Made by a program: the position numbers and the translations under genes. A DNA stretch of 64,000 nucleotides from Aurantiochytrium sp. KH105 (taxonomy: Eukaryota > Sar > Bigyra > Thraustochytrida > Thraustochytriidae): NCBI GenBank assembly GCA_003116975.1, contig BGKB01000122.1, positions 153,953 through 217,952 of the forward strand, in the 5' to 3' direction. Shown here piece after piece: positions 29,238 to 40,159 of the stretch (positions within the stretch are counted from its first letter, which is position 1; each line of letters begins with the position of its first letter). The notes under the pieces were generated by a model that saw nothing but the letters and a program-made list of their open reading frames with translations, was not told the origin of the DNA and did no database searches.

Positions 29238-29728
29238 CTTTGACAATACAGAGCGGTCGAAGCCGCGCTCGTACGGAAAAGTACCCTCTGCGCGCTGTAC
29301 GAGAGAGAGGCCTGCCTCCGCACGGACGCTTACCGCCGACCGCCCGTCGCCGCGCGACTCGTGCTTGCGATGGCAAGTGTTGTGTTTGCTCGCTCCGCAC
29401 GGCAGTCGTCACCGTCACTGCCCCCCTGTCCACAAGCCAGCAGCCAGCTTTTCTCTACAAATGTGCCGTTTAAACTTTGGCATCGTTGAGCCAGGCGAAG
29501 CGGCACATACGTCCCTTTTGTTCTAGGTTGAAAGCGAGCTGGTGCCGGCGGCAAGAGAGGGAGGGACTTTGAGGTCCAGGATGAGATTTACCAAGTAGAA
29601 GGTTTTTCTTTTTCTTGTTGCAAGGCTTGCGATACTCAGCAACATCCAGATGGATAACAGATGTAACTTGCCAACCAGCCAGCCAGCCAGTCAGCCATCT
29701 GAATACATTTCTTTTTTATCTTCTAATT
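29238..29728. other. Intergenic between bL36 and dehydrogenase 2
   Basis: 491 bp containing the upstream region of bL36 and the 3' flank of the dehydrogenase, with a (CAGC)n-like CCAGCCAGCCAG stretch at about 29676-29694. No gene is seen. Confidence 0.5.
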
Positions 29729-30862
29729 TTAATACCCGTGAGCCTTGTCAACGGGTGTGTCGAGGGGCTCGCCGGCGCGAAAACGATGAAAGTTCTTGCG
29801 AAAGGTCTCCCAACCGAGCTCGAAAAAGTCCTCGGTAAGGTCCGCGTTGTGAGCCGTAATGAGAAGGCGATCGTCCGGAACATCCCAGAGTTCACTGGAC
29901 TCGGGGAGCGGCTCCTGCTCGAAGACGTCGAGCGCCGCAAAGAGACGTTCTTCGCGAAGATGCTTGGCAAGCGCTGCCTCATCGACGGCGCTTCCGCGGC
30001 CACAAGAGACAAAGACGGCTCCATCGGGCATGGCATCGAAAAGGGCCTGGTCACAAAACTTGACGGTGGCCGGCGTACCCGGAAGCGTACAAACGACAAA
30101 GTCCGAATTGCGAGCCAGCTCGACCTTGTCCGTGTAGACTTGGTCGGCAAGCGCAGAATCGCTCTTGTCCGGGTTGCGACGTACGGCAGCAATCTTCATG
30201 CCAAAGCTATCCTTGGCGATACGCGCGGCGCTCTTGGCGATGTGGCCAAAGCCAACAAAGCCAATGGTCTTGCCTTTGAGCACGGGCATGGTAAAGCGAT
30301 CGTATCGCTTTTCCCGCTTGTTTTGCTGACAGCGAGGAACCTTTTTGTTGAAGTGAAGGCAGCCGAGGATAATGTACTCGGCGAGTGAGGAGGAGAAGGC
30401 GCCGCGGCCATTGCTGACGGCAATGTCGGTGCGGGACTTGGACAGCGTGCCAGCAAGAAGGTCGGCCATGTGGTCGACACCTGCGCTAAAGCTGTGGATC
30501 CACTTTACGTTGGCGAGCTCGGCTTCTGGCTCGAGCAGCTTGCCCAAATCGGCGCTTGCGAACTGGGGCGTGAGCAGGACGCCGCTCAAGTCGGCGAGCT
30601 CTTCTTTGCTATGCTTGGCCAAGAGGTCATCTGCGCTCTCAGCAATGACGAATTCGATCTTTTCGTCCGCGACAATGTGTCTGCTCTCCATGATGGCGTT
30701 GCTCACCTTGTAGCTCGGCTTGGTGACGACGAGCACCTTTGTCGGCGCATCGTAGGTCGCCATGGTGCGAAGACCTCCGTGGAGGAGGGCTGCGGCGGAG
30801 CTCTTGCGTCGGCCCGTCTCGCTGCCTGCGCGCAATGCTGTCCGCCGTACAGCGTTCAGCAT
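29729..30862 (-). CDS. D-isomer-specific 2-hydroxyacid dehydrogenase (copy 2, mitochondrial)
   Basis: A 377-residue paralogue of the gene at 242-1369. It has the same order: GFGHIA dinucleotide motif, GRG Arg, DVFEQEPLPESSELWDVPDD and the catalytic His in ITAHNAD, with the identical C-terminus PVDKAHGY. The N-terminus MLNAVRRTALRAGSETGRRKSS is Arg-rich and lacks acids, so mitochondrial import is expected. The two copies therefore probably serve different compartments. Core identity is high, suggesting a duplication within this lineage; they lie 28 kb apart in the same orientation. Physiological substrate not determined. Confidence 0.93.
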   Translation of the reverse strand: MLNAVRRTALRAGSETGRRKSSAAALLHGGLRTMATYDAPTKVLVVTKPSYKVSNAIMESRHIVADEKIEFVIAESADDLLAKHSKEELADLSGVLLTPQFASADLGKLLEPEAELANVKWIHSFSAGVDHMADLLAGTLSKSRTDIAVSNGRGAFSSSLAEYIILGCLHFNKKVPRCQQNKREKRYDRFTMPVLKGKTIGFVGFGHIAKSAARIAKDSFGMKIAAVRRNPDKSDSALADQVYTDKVELARNSDFVVCTLPGTPATVKFCDQALFDAMPDGAVFVSCGRGSAVDEAALAKHLREERLFAALDVFEQEPLPESSELWDVPDDRLLITAHNADLTEDFFELGWETFRKNFHRFRAGEPLDTPVDKAHGY

Positions 30863-31149
30863 TTGCTCTCCCCCGTTCGGGCTCGCCGCGGCCAGATTTG
30901 CCGCCGCAGATGTTTTCGATGAGAAAAAAAAGATTTTGCCTCGGCCGGTGGGCGTCTCACTCGTTTAGGCCATTACATTTGAAGACTTGATGGGTTTAGT
31001 CTATCCAATGCCTAGAACTTCCTATTAAATCGCGGTCGCAGCGCCACGTGCAAGAGATAGGCCGTGACACTGCGGTAAATTTTTGTGCAGCTAACTTTGA
31101 AAATTTATCCGTTGAAGACCCGTTTATCTTTTGGTGTGAGCATTGAAGG
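30863..31149. other. Upstream region of dehydrogenase 2
   Basis: 287 bp that becomes AT-rich to the right. It is the probable promoter of the minus-strand dehydrogenase. No other feature. Confidence 0.4.
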
Positions 31150-32220
31150 TCATTGATGAGACATCTGCTCTTGCGATTGGTCTATTTGGGTTTGAAATGG
31201 CACATTGGAAGAAATGCTATCAAGGAAGAGTTCAGCAAGACCGATCTGGGCAGCTAAACGCTTCTGCGGGATCGCACTGCTGCCCGCCTCAGGTGTCAAT
31301 GCCATGTCAAGCTCAGTCTCACCGTGCCCAGCTGCAAGCCCTGCCATCATCATCATCACGTAAATACCACAGTCAAACCCGTTTCTTTGAGACTTTGAGC
31401 GGTAACATGGCTCCGCCCAATTCTCAGTTTTGAAGAGTCCCGAAGTAGTTGGCGACAACAAAGGCTTTGTCTTCTCTCCTCTTCGGATCCGACACTTACG
31501 CTCTTTCAGGCTCTTTGACCTGCCTCAGACCCTGCCACACTCTCCACCTCACGATTTCCTTGGTTTGAGTCTATCATGTCAACCGTTCGTGCATGCTCCT
31601 GCTCTTTGCAAGCTCCCGAGGGAGATGGAAGTGAGCTGAAGCAATTTTGAGTCCCATAGCGCCAGCGAAGCTTCTCAGCTCTGTGGTAAATGCACTCGAG
31701 GACGAGAACCCTGCTGTTGGGCCGAAAAGGACCAAGCGGCCCTTTATCATGTCGAGATACATTGACATCCAGTGAGCATTGTAGCAGGCGGGCATGAACA
31801 CAAAGAGAAGATTGCTCGGAACGCAAGTCTCATATCTCTTCAGCTCCTCTCAAGATCTACGGTTATGAGAAGCTTGTATGGTAACTGAGGCTTCCCGATG
31901 CAATGAACGATCCAGTCTCCCAGAGTGTGTACATACAAACGCACAGCCGTCCTTGTGAGTCCCGTTATTTTCTTGAAGGATCTCCACGAAGACTTTCATC
32001 ACAAAAGAGGTCAAGCATCAGCAGTTGACAGTTGGTGAAGCTCTTTGAAACTAGCTTGCAGTCGAAGTCCAATTTTGCTGTGCCGCCGCCCGCATCGATG
32101 GCTTCTGTGAACGAATTTGAACTGAGCCCTAACGTTCCTCTCAAATGCTTTCTCGAGCAGGCTCAAGTAGGAGTTCATGAGAACTCCGTCCTTACTTGAA
32201 ACTTTGCAAAGAGGGCTCAA
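31150..32220 (-). pseudogene. Degraded Ulp1/SENP-type (C48) protease, probably from a mobile element
   Basis: Three C48-like pieces lie in the correct order on the minus strand. At about 32160-32220: DGVLMNSYLSLLEKA, like the Ulp1 'WLND..I..YL.LL' start. At about 31750-31781: NAHWMSMYLDM, the catalytic His-Trp block. At about 31358-31390: SQRNGFDCGIYV, the Gln plus catalytic Cys block. They are in different frames and broken by stops, and the acid of the triad is not seen. The piece breaks could in part be introns (a GTAAGT donor-like site is at 31494-31500), but no full gene can be built. Ulp1-like proteases are common passengers of large DNA transposons (MULE, Helitron-like). GC is lower than in neighbouring genes. 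No transposase is recognised. Confidence 0.55.
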
Positions 32221-33531
32221 GACCCACGGTACAGAGACATTTTTGAAGTGACTTCAACGTAGCACCCTGAGCTCCTCCATGGTCCACATCCTCCTGGGCT
32301 TGCTACAGTCATTGCTATCCTGATGCCCACTACCTGTTTTCGTCTCCCGGCAGACTGTACAGTATCGACTGGGATCGNCCCTCGGCCTGGGCTGCCAGAC
32401 GGCGCCAATAACAGAAAGAAAGCATGCTTCGTTCTCGAATGGTTCTCCTCATCCGGCCTTCATCACCATCGTCCTCCACATGCCGCAGCCGCCTCTGGAG
32501 ATTTGCTGTTGCCATAATTATTTCCAAGGTCAGCAGCCAGCCACAGAAGCAAGCGAGTAAGCGGAAGCGGTGTAGCTCGAATGGTCTCGCCTCGCCGCAA
32601 GAACAAGCCCGTGCGCGCATTGGTGATTTCAGGTCATCTTTTGTTGTTGTTGTCGTTGCTGCTCAATCTTTGTCGACGCGTGGCCGCGGCCCCGCATCAC
32701 CTCAAATCCTCGCCACGCTGCTGCCCCGCTTGCATTGCTCTCGGCGCCGCTCTCGAGGCCTTTGCCGGCTAGCTAGCTAGCTGCCTGTCGCACCAACAAA
32801 GCGCGACTTCTTGCGAGCTCGCCTTTGCCAAGCCTCGGCAGGCGAAACCGCCCCGGCAAGCAGGCGCAGGCAGGCAGGCCCGGGCTCGACGAAGCCAGGC
32901 GAGGCGTGCAGAGCAGCACTGCTCGGCGGCAGCAGCGGCGGCGGCGGCGGCAGGGCGGCGCAGGAGCTGGCGCAGGGAAAGAAAGAGGACCCGACGCAGG
33001 GAAGAGGCGGCGGCGGCTCCGGGACGAAAAACGGCCTCCTGGGCGGACCTTGCGCCGCAGCGAGGGCCGCGGCCAAACTCGAGTCCGCGCGCGCTTGCTC
33101 GCGCGGCGAGGGCCAGCGGGCGCGGCGGCGACGCGGCGGCGCGCGCGTGCGTGCGTGCGTGCGTGCGTGCGTGCTGGCGGGCCTGCCTGGTGTGGCGCGA
33201 GGAGCGGAGACGCCGCGCGGAACTGACGGTGGAAAGGAGAAAAGAAAACTTGCTGCTCTTTGTTGCTGCTGGCGCTGCTGTAAAAGGTCGTCGTGGGCGA
33301 GCAGACGTTGCTGGCGCCGGTGCTGGTTGTGCTGCAAGGAAACGAGGAGCGGCGAGACGCGGTCGGAGGACGACGACGGCCTCCTTGTTGGAGCGCGTCG
33401 TGGTGGTGGCAAGGCTCGTGCTCGCGGTGCGGTCGCCGTGGCAAGAAGTCGGGCTCCTGGCACTCGTCGCAGTTCGTGTGCTCGGCTTGTGGCTGCTTGG
33501 GGGCAGAGCGGCGGCGAGAAAGGCGCTGAGA
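32221..33531. other. Intergenic 1.3 kb with an N base and GTGC repeats
   Basis: Holds an ambiguous base at 32378, a CTAG tetramer run at about 32770-32782 and a (GTGC)n array at about 33150-33174 in very GC-rich sequence. It is the upstream region of the next gene. Long open frames reflect base composition. Confidence 0.5.
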
Positions 33532-34924
33532 ATGCGGAGCAGGTCGCGCCCTGGACAACAAGGCCAAGTGCTCATGGAAAACTCGTCCGAGACGGCCGAA
33601 ACCCTGCAGCAAGAACTCAAGGACAATCGCGATGCGGGACTTCATCATCTGATCGCGCGACACTTTCGCTCGCCAGAGCTGCGCCGTCTTGCGGAACGAG
33701 TAATCATCGACAATGCCCATGCCGAGGCAGAGGGCGGCCTCGGTAGCATGCACCGCACGGCGGGTCTGCGACACGCATACCGCTCCCAAATGCAAAGGCA
33801 GCGATCCTTTGCAGAAACGACCAGAGCCCAGAGCTTTCGCAGCATGCGAAGCACGCGGCCGCGCTCCCCCAGCCCTACAGCGGCTGCCTCTGCGAAATTA
33901 AAAGTCAAACCCAAGACCAAGACGAGCGGCACGCGACGCGTCTCCAAGGGCAGCGAGGGCGGCAGCAGCGCTGCTAGTAGCGCCGCGAGCAATGCCGTCA
34001 CTCGTTCCCGAGCCGCGTTGTCAAATGCAAGCAGCACGAGTAGTGGAAAAATGGGATCAGGTGCGCACAGTGCACGACCGCGTCATCGACGCTCTTCCAG
34101 CACCGTTTCTACGAAACTTTCGTCGCACGTGCGACATCTCGGGACCGGGACAGAGCCTGTCGTGGCCAATAATAGGGCTGGCGTGGCAGGTCACGCTGGT
34201 GCGAGTCACAGCAAGAGCGCCAAGGCAAGGCCAGGACGATCCTTTTTGAGTGCAACAGCTTCGTCGCGGCAACGCGCTCGTGCGGTACCTCAACGACGCG
34301 CCTCGGAAGTTGCCCCGTCGCCAAAGGCGCGCGCCGAAGCACGCGCCAGCCGCGCCCGCGGCTCGAGAGCGCGACGAGCTGCACAAGAAGCAACGACGGG
34401 TCTTCCAGTATCAGTATCACAGCTGCCTGCGACTGTGGAGGCAGCCGTCGAAGAGGATGCGTCGGAAGACGTGTGGGATGACCTCGAGATCGACCCGGCC
34501 GCTCTTCCTGGAGTGGACGTGCAGCCCGGTCACAAGGGTGTTTGTGCTCCTGCAGCATCTCGCGTGCCGAGCAAGCCTGGAGAGTCAGCATTGGCGAGTG
34601 TAGGCGGTCGCAGCGCAGTCGCCGTGGGTGCGGAGGCACCATCATCGAGGTGGACCGCGCGGCCGGAGAGCGATAGCTGGGCGGACTTGTCGCTCCCCTC
34701 GGTCGAAGGCGAGGACGATGAGCCTGTGCTCGAGTCGGGAGCCCAGGCCCACGCCGGACCTATGCTGCTTCCCTTTCGCGACTCGAGCTTCAAGCAGCAC
34801 ACTGTGGGTCAAATGACCTTTAACCCTTTGCTGCAGCGCTGGGAGAACTCTTGCAATGACGAGGAGAACCACATCATGGAGGCTTTTGACGCTTCATCAT
34901 GGTCCTCGGACGCAAGTGACTCGG

Positions 34925-34955
<31 letters not shown>

Positions 34956-35385
34956 TGACGATGATGAGAATGACGAGAATGGACGCCACGACCTCGATGC
35001 CGGTGCCATCCTTGAGGCGCGCATCCGCGCGCACGAGCCCTTTGAAGGCCGAGCTTCTCTGGGGTCCAAGTCTGCGTCGTCCTTTGCCGGATCTGCGCAG
35101 AACGTTGCGGAGCGCGGGATCAACAAAGGCGGTACCTTGCGGCGCCATGGGTCGACCGGAGAGCCGGACCCTCTACATTTTGAGCTGAGCGAGGCCGACC
35201 TCGCGAGCTTTCGTCAGAGTGAAAAGCTAAGCGCTGCGAGTCGCGGGCTCGCCACGGCGCCGGAGTTGCCGCCGCTTGCGCACCAGGATCTTGTCCAGCT
35301 GGCGATGGAGCGCATTCTCGTCGCAAATCAGGCCAAGAATCACCAAAACTTTTCCTTTTCGGCCTCGGGATCTCTGACTGACTGA
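33532..35385 (+). CDS. Ser/Arg-rich protein, possible Byr4/Bfa1-like motif
   Basis: About 617 residues (start MRSRSRPGQQG; a second candidate ATG at 33574 gives MENSSETAETLQQ). The N-terminal helix is KDNRDAGLHHLIARHFRSPELRR. A long Ser/Ala/Arg-rich disordered middle follows, then MTFNPLLQRWENSCNDEENHIMEAFD around two-thirds along. This resembles the 'M.FDP...RW' block that I recall from fungal Byr4/Bfa1, regulators of the mitotic-exit/septation GTPase. Next comes an uninterrupted Asp tract (about 14 residues) and a C-terminal helix, LVQLAMERILVANQ. The gene looks real because the frame is long and composition changes sharply inside it. The Byr4/Bfa1 link is tentative. Confidence 0.72.
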
Positions 35386-35836
35386 CGTACATCCAACCAA
35401 ATAAATGCGTGTGAACACTAAGTTTTATAATCGGTTGACTGTGACCCCATTGGTCCTTTTCTCAAAGTCCCAGACGACTGGGAGGCGTGCAGGCGGTTGG
35501 CGTGTTTTCCGCTGCCAGCCGCAAAAGAAATAGGCTATAGGCCCTACCAACTTGTTGTAGGCCTTTTTTTGGCTTTGTGCTTCCGTTTTCACGAACATCT
35601 TCAAAGTTGCGACTCGCTGAAGGCTCCACGACGTTGAGATTTGACCAAACCTTTGAAGCCGAGTCGAGTCGAGACGGCGACGGCGACGGCGACGGCGACG
35701 CGGCCAGTCGCAAGGACGCAGCGGCGCGTTTGCGGGTGCGTGCGCACGGTATACGTTCGCGCGACGGAGACCCGAGCGGAGCGCGAGTGAGAGGGAGCGG
35801 AGTCGTTGTCTGTCGCCGAGACTCTGACAAAGAAAG
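35386..35836. promoter_or_regulatory. Intergenic, upstream of kinesin
   Basis: 451 bp. The right part is GC-rich with a (GGCGAC)n hexamer array at about 35674-35700. It is the probable kinesin promoter; no gene is seen. Confidence 0.4.
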
Positions 35837-38401
35837 ATGCCGGCGACGCCGTCCGGCAGCGGTGGCGGCGGCAGGGGCGGCGGCGAGGGCGCGGCGTCTT
35901 CGGTGCACGTGGTGGTCCGCGTGCGGCCTCAAAACGCCAAGGAGGAAGCGGCCGGCGGCAAGGTCGCGGTCAAGGTGTCCAAGGAGGAGATCCAAGTGGA
36001 CAACGTGGGCAGCCTGTCGGGCGAAGGAGTTTCGCGGTTCACCTTTGACCGAGTCTTCCAGCCGGAAAGCACACAGGCTGAGGTGTTTGAGAGCATCGGC
36101 AGGCCGCTGGTAGAGAACGTGTTTGAAGGGTACAATGGCACGATCTTCGCGTACGGGCAAACGTCTTCCGGCAAGACGCACACGATGCAAGGGCCGAACA
36201 TTACGGACCCGGAGCTCGCGGGCATCATTCCGCGGACCGTGGAGGCCATCTTTCAGTACATTGCGCGCGCGGGAGAGAACATGGAGTTTACGGTCCGCGG
36301 AAGCTACGTCGAAATCTACCTGGAGCGGATCCGGGATTTGCTCGATGTGAGCCGGCAAAACTTGCAAGTCCGCGAGGATCCAAACCGCGGCATCTACGTC
36401 GAGCACATGAGCGAGCGATATGTAAACAGTTTCGAGGAAATGATGGAGCTTATGGCACTGGGCGCGGGCAATCGCGCGCAGGCCGCGACCGGCATGAACG
36501 AGGGGAGTTCACGCAGTCACAGCGTCTTTGTGTTGCAGCTCGTGCAAACGGATACAACAACGGGAACAACCAAGACGAGCAAGATCAACCTCGTGGATTT
36601 GGCTGGTTCAGAAATGGTGCGCAAGACGGGCGCCACGGGGGATCGCCTCGATGAAGCCAAGATGATCAATCTTTCTCTCTCGGCACTTGGCAAGGTTATT
36701 AACGCGCTCACAGACGGCAAGTCTGCACACGTGCCGTACCGTGACTCAAAGCTGACGCGCATGCTGCAAGAGTCGCTCGGTGGAAATGCACGGACGTGGC
36801 TCGTGATCAACGTTTCTCCGAGCAGCTATAATGCGCTAGAGACCATCAATACCCTACGCTTTGGTAATCGCGCCAAGGCAATCAAGAACAAGGCAGTGGT
36901 GAACCAGGTGCGCACCGTCGAGGAGCTGGAGGCACTTTTAGCACAGGCCGAACGCGCCATTGACGTTCAGGCGCAGTACATTGAAAAGCTCAAACGGCGG
37001 CTTGCACAGGGCGGAGACGATAGTCGTGGGGATAATGCAGAGGCCAATAAAGCCAGCGCCGACGACGGCGAGGACGGCAACCGGCAGAGCAGCGAAGACC
37101 TAGCGAAACAGATTGTCACGCTCGAGCTGCAAATTAAGGAGCTCCGCGACGCACACGAAAGCGATGTGCAAGAGCTGGAAAGGTCGAACGCAGAGATTCA
37201 GATTCTTAGCCAGGAGCTAAACGAGGCGAAGCGCAGCGGCAGCGGCAACGGGGCCGGTATTAGCGGCGGCATTGGCGGCGGGCAAGCCGGCGATGGGACA
37301 GGTGTCGAGGCACCGCTCACACCAGCAGCTGCGGGGAGTGCAGAGCAAATCGCCACGGCGCAAGCGGAGAAGGAGGCTCTTCAAAATAAACTCGATGAGG
37401 CAGAGTCCAAGTATGCTCATTTGGAGCACCAGCTCAAGGAGGTGGAGCTGAACGTGAATACATTACAAAAGGAGAACGAACGACTTAACAAGGAGCTGGA
37501 CGCTGTGCCAATTGGAGCTCCAGCTGCGAGTGTCGCGAGCGCGGTGGAGGCGCCGGCGGTGGGACCGGACGCTCCCCTCGAGGAGCAGCTAGCTGCGGCC
37601 AAGGAGGAAGCACGGCGGCTGCGCGCAGATCTCGAGCAAAAGACAGGCACGTACGAGGCGACAATCCAGGACTTGCGGAGCAAAGTGGGCGAGTCTTCGT
37701 CGGAGGCCGGGGCCAGGACTGGGACCTCGGACGGGGCTGCGGTGGCTGCTGCTGCGGCGGCGACGAGCGCTTCTGCGGCGAGCGGTGGGGCAGAAGGCAA
37801 GAGCATGGATCCTGCGCTGGAACAGCGTCTGTACCAGCTCATTGCCGTACACAAGCAACTCCTGCGAAAGTATGCCTATGCTGAACTGGCAGCGGCGGAG
37901 AAGACGCAGCTGCTGACACTCAAGGAGGAGCGCATCAAGGTGCTGGAAAACAATATCAAGAGCAAAGAGTTCAACTTTCGCGCCCAGGCGGAGCGACATG
38001 CCCTTGAAATTGAGGACATGCAGATCGAGCGGCAAAAGGATGTGCAGCAGCTGCAACTCGAGGTGGCGCGCGCGCGGCGTGAGCTCAACGAGCAAAAATC
38101 CTCTTTTGGGGCAAAAGCGCTCGCCTTTATGAACAAGACGGCCTCTGGCGTTTCGCCTGGTCGATCGACGGCATCGCCTTTGAGCAAGAGCCCACCGCAA
38201 GGCAATCGCATTGTCAAGCCCCTTCGTGGCGGCGGCGACGCCTCGTCGGGGCAATCAGCTGCCAGCACCGGCGGGGGTGGAGGTGTTTTTGGATGGTTAT
38301 CCTCGTCGTCCAAGACGACGCAGGGCAGTTCTTCTGCTCACGAGGAAGGAGCACAAGGCGAGAAGCCGCCATCGCCGCCCTCGGCCGGGGCCAGTTCCTG
38401 A
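35837..38401 (+). CDS. Kinesin-1 heavy chain-like motor protein
   Basis: An 854-residue protein with an N-terminal kinesin motor. P-loop GQTSSGKT is at 107-114, switch I NEGSSRSHS near 218-226 and switch II DLAGSE near 254-259. The neck linker AKAIKNKAVVNQ leads into VEELEALLAQAERAI, typical of conventional kinesin-1. Coiled coil runs from about 360 to 800, broken by Gly/Ala-rich hinges (about 470-500 and 640-660). The last 90 residues are Ser/Gly/Pro-rich. The motor walks to microtubule plus ends with cargo. All nucleotide-binding motifs are intact. The canonical kinesin-1 C-terminal IAK autoinhibitory motif is not seen. Confidence 0.93.
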   Translation: MPATPSGSGGGGRGGGEGAASSVHVVVRVRPQNAKEEAAGGKVAVKVSKEEIQVDNVGSLSGEGVSRFTFDRVFQPESTQAEVFESIGRPLVENVFEGYNGTIFAYGQTSSGKTHTMQGPNITDPELAGIIPRTVEAIFQYIARAGENMEFTVRGSYVEIYLERIRDLLDVSRQNLQVREDPNRGIYVEHMSERYVNSFEEMMELMALGAGNRAQAATGMNEGSSRSHSVFVLQLVQTDTTTGTTKTSKINLVDLAGSEMVRKTGATGDRLDEAKMINLSLSALGKVINALTDGKSAHVPYRDSKLTRMLQESLGGNARTWLVINVSPSSYNALETINTLRFGNRAKAIKNKAVVNQVRTVEELEALLAQAERAIDVQAQYIEKLKRRLAQGGDDSRGDNAEANKASADDGEDGNRQSSEDLAKQIVTLELQIKELRDAHESDVQELERSNAEIQILSQELNEAKRSGSGNGAGISGGIGGGQAGDGTGVEAPLTPAAAGSAEQIATAQAEKEALQNKLDEAESKYAHLEHQLKEVELNVNTLQKENERLNKELDAVPIGAPAASVASAVEAPAVGPDAPLEEQLAAAKEEARRLRADLEQKTGTYEATIQDLRSKVGESSSEAGARTGTSDGAAVAAAAAATSASAASGGAEGKSMDPALEQRLYQLIAVHKQLLRKYAYAELAAAEKTQLLTLKEERIKVLENNIKSKEFNFRAQAERHALEIEDMQIERQKDVQQLQLEVARARRELNEQKSSFGAKALAFMNKTASGVSPGRSTASPLSKSPPQGNRIVKPLRGGGDASSGQSAASTGGGGGVFGWLSSSSKTTQGSSSAHEEGAQGEKPPSPPSAGASS

Positions 38402-38857
38402 CTGACTGATTGATTGACGATAAACAAAACAAAACGAAACGCAAAACGAACAGAAAAGGGCCTATACATTGGAGCGAACTAGTCTCGAAACTAGTTCCGT
38501 GTCTATGCTGTGTCAATGAAGTCGTGTGCACATGAGCGCGCGCGCGCGCGTCCAGTTTGGTATTGACTGCTTCGTCGGAGGCACGCACGGGAGAGCGAGC
38601 GAGCGAGCGTGCGCAGAGAGCGGCAGTCGGGAGGAGCCGGCCAGCGAGCGAGCGAGCGAGCAAGCGAGCGCCTGCTCAGGGAGGAGACGAGGACGCGCGC
38701 GGAAGGTCGCGTACGGCCATTTCGCGGCGAGGTATCAGCACGTGCCGAAGGAGGGCGCGACGCGGTCTTGCACGTGCGTTCGTACATTCTCGCGTGACGA
38801 GAAGCGCGGGCGAGGTAACGTTGATCCCATCAGATCACCAAAACTCGAGCGAGCAAG
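38402..38857. promoter_or_regulatory. Upstream region of GYF gene, GAGC repeats
   Basis: 456 bp including a (GCGC)n stretch at about 38537-38549 and two GAGC arrays (about 38594-38610 and 38643-38668). No coding evidence. Confidence 0.5.
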
Positions 38858-39538
38858 ATGAGCGTGCAATGGTACTTTCGCGACAATGATAACAAGGTGC
38901 AGGGCCCCTTTGGAAACGAGGAAATGCGTGCGTGGTACGAGGCTGGGTACTTGAAGGCGGACCTGCTCGTGGCCAAGGGCGACCCCCGCTCGAACGCGTT
39001 TAAGACGCTTGCAGAGCTTTTCCCCAACGGAAGTAACGCGTTTATGGATGAGTCGCCGGACCAGGGCTCCGAAGGCGGCCAATGGTACTTTTTGGACCGG
39101 AATCATCAGCAACAGGGCCCGTTCACGGACATTCACATGCGCCAATGGCACATGGCCGGGTATTTTGAGCCCACCCTGCAAATCACCAACGTTGCTTTCG
39201 ACAATCCGACGTGGGCTCCCTTGCGCGAGTATTTTCCCAACGTGGCAGATGCCTTTGCTGTTGATGCGGTCGATGTCGGCTCAACCAGCCGACCTACTCA
39301 GCGCACTGTTCCTGTAGGATCAACCCTCGAGACGGCTCGTGCAGCCCAGCGTGCGCCTGCTGGAAAGACGCGCGCCCCAGTTGCGAGTGAGGATCCTCGT
39401 TTCAACTTTCCCGAATGGCTTCCGGTCCCGCCTCGGTATCGCGGCGTGAAGAAGATTTACCCGAGCGAAAAGAATGGCGGGAAGCGAAGGGTCGCCATCC
39501 GCGACGTCAACGGTCATGACGTCAGTACGCTTGTGTGA
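38858..39538 (+). CDS. Tandem GYF-domain protein
   Basis: A 226-residue protein with two GYF adaptor domains. The first (about 4-55) has QWYFRDNDNKVQGPF, EEMRAWYEAGYL; the second (about 75-128) has QWYFLDRNHQQQGPF, HMRQWHMAGYF. Both keep the W-Y-D-x-x-x-QGPF and M-x-x-W-x-x-GYF/L pattern that forms the proline-rich-peptide pocket. The rest is basic, with a C-terminal RYRGVKKIYPSEKNGGKRRV tail. GYF proteins bind PPG-phi ligands in splicing (CD2BP2) or translational repression (GIGYF); which applies cannot be told. Two tandem GYF domains in so small a protein is uncommon. The start is the first ATG after the GAGC array. Confidence 0.9.
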   Translation: MSVQWYFRDNDNKVQGPFGNEEMRAWYEAGYLKADLLVAKGDPRSNAFKTLAELFPNGSNAFMDESPDQGSEGGQWYFLDRNHQQQGPFTDIHMRQWHMAGYFEPTLQITNVAFDNPTWAPLREYFPNVADAFAVDAVDVGSTSRPTQRTVPVGSTLETARAAQRAPAGKTRAPVASEDPRFNFPEWLPVPPRYRGVKKIYPSEKNGGKRRVAIRDVNGHDVSTLV

Positions 39539-40159
39539 ATTCTGTTCGTGTCATCAAGATCTTTTGCCTCACTCGCCATACAATTTTTTTTCCTTTGGTA
39601 GTTGGCAGCTGCGCTTGTTGTATTTCTTTCTTCTTTCTTTCAAATACTTTTGATGTTTTCGTTTCTGTTGCTTTACTTTGCTGTGAATTGATCTGATTTG
39701 TCGAAAAGATTTGTCGCAATTTTTTCAAAAATTGGAATCCATTTGAGTCGTGAGGGGAAAGAAGATAGGCCCACTGCACCAATTTTTGAAGAGAAGTTGC
39801 TTTTATATGAATACGTCGTAGTACTTTGACCGACGTTCCACACCCTGCTACTATACGCTTTGTACAGGAGCTTTGATGTCATCGACCCGTTCTGCCTCCC
39901 GGAAGTCTCTTCTCGTTCGCCCGTTCCAGCAACACTTCTCGTCCGCCCGTTCCGGCAACACTCCTTGCAGCATTGGCAAGCACGTAAGCCAAGTCGAGCC
40001 TAGCCAAGCACTTGTTCGAAGAGCTGCAGCACGAACTGATCGTGAGACGAAGTTCGCGCATGCCCAGACAGTGTCCGTCCTTTGTTACGTGCAGTCAATC
40101 GATTTGTGGCGCTTTGTTGTTTATTGCCGAGATAAATTGCAAACTTTGAGCGCGAAAAG
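39539..40159. other. Intergenic 620 bp
   Basis: AT-rich left half (3' flank of the GYF gene), then the upstream region of the Nudix gene. A near-duplicate 21-bp pair (CGTTCGCCCGTTCCAGCAAC / CGTCCGCCCGTTCCGGCAAC) lies at about 39913-39960. No gene is recognised. Confidence 0.5.
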
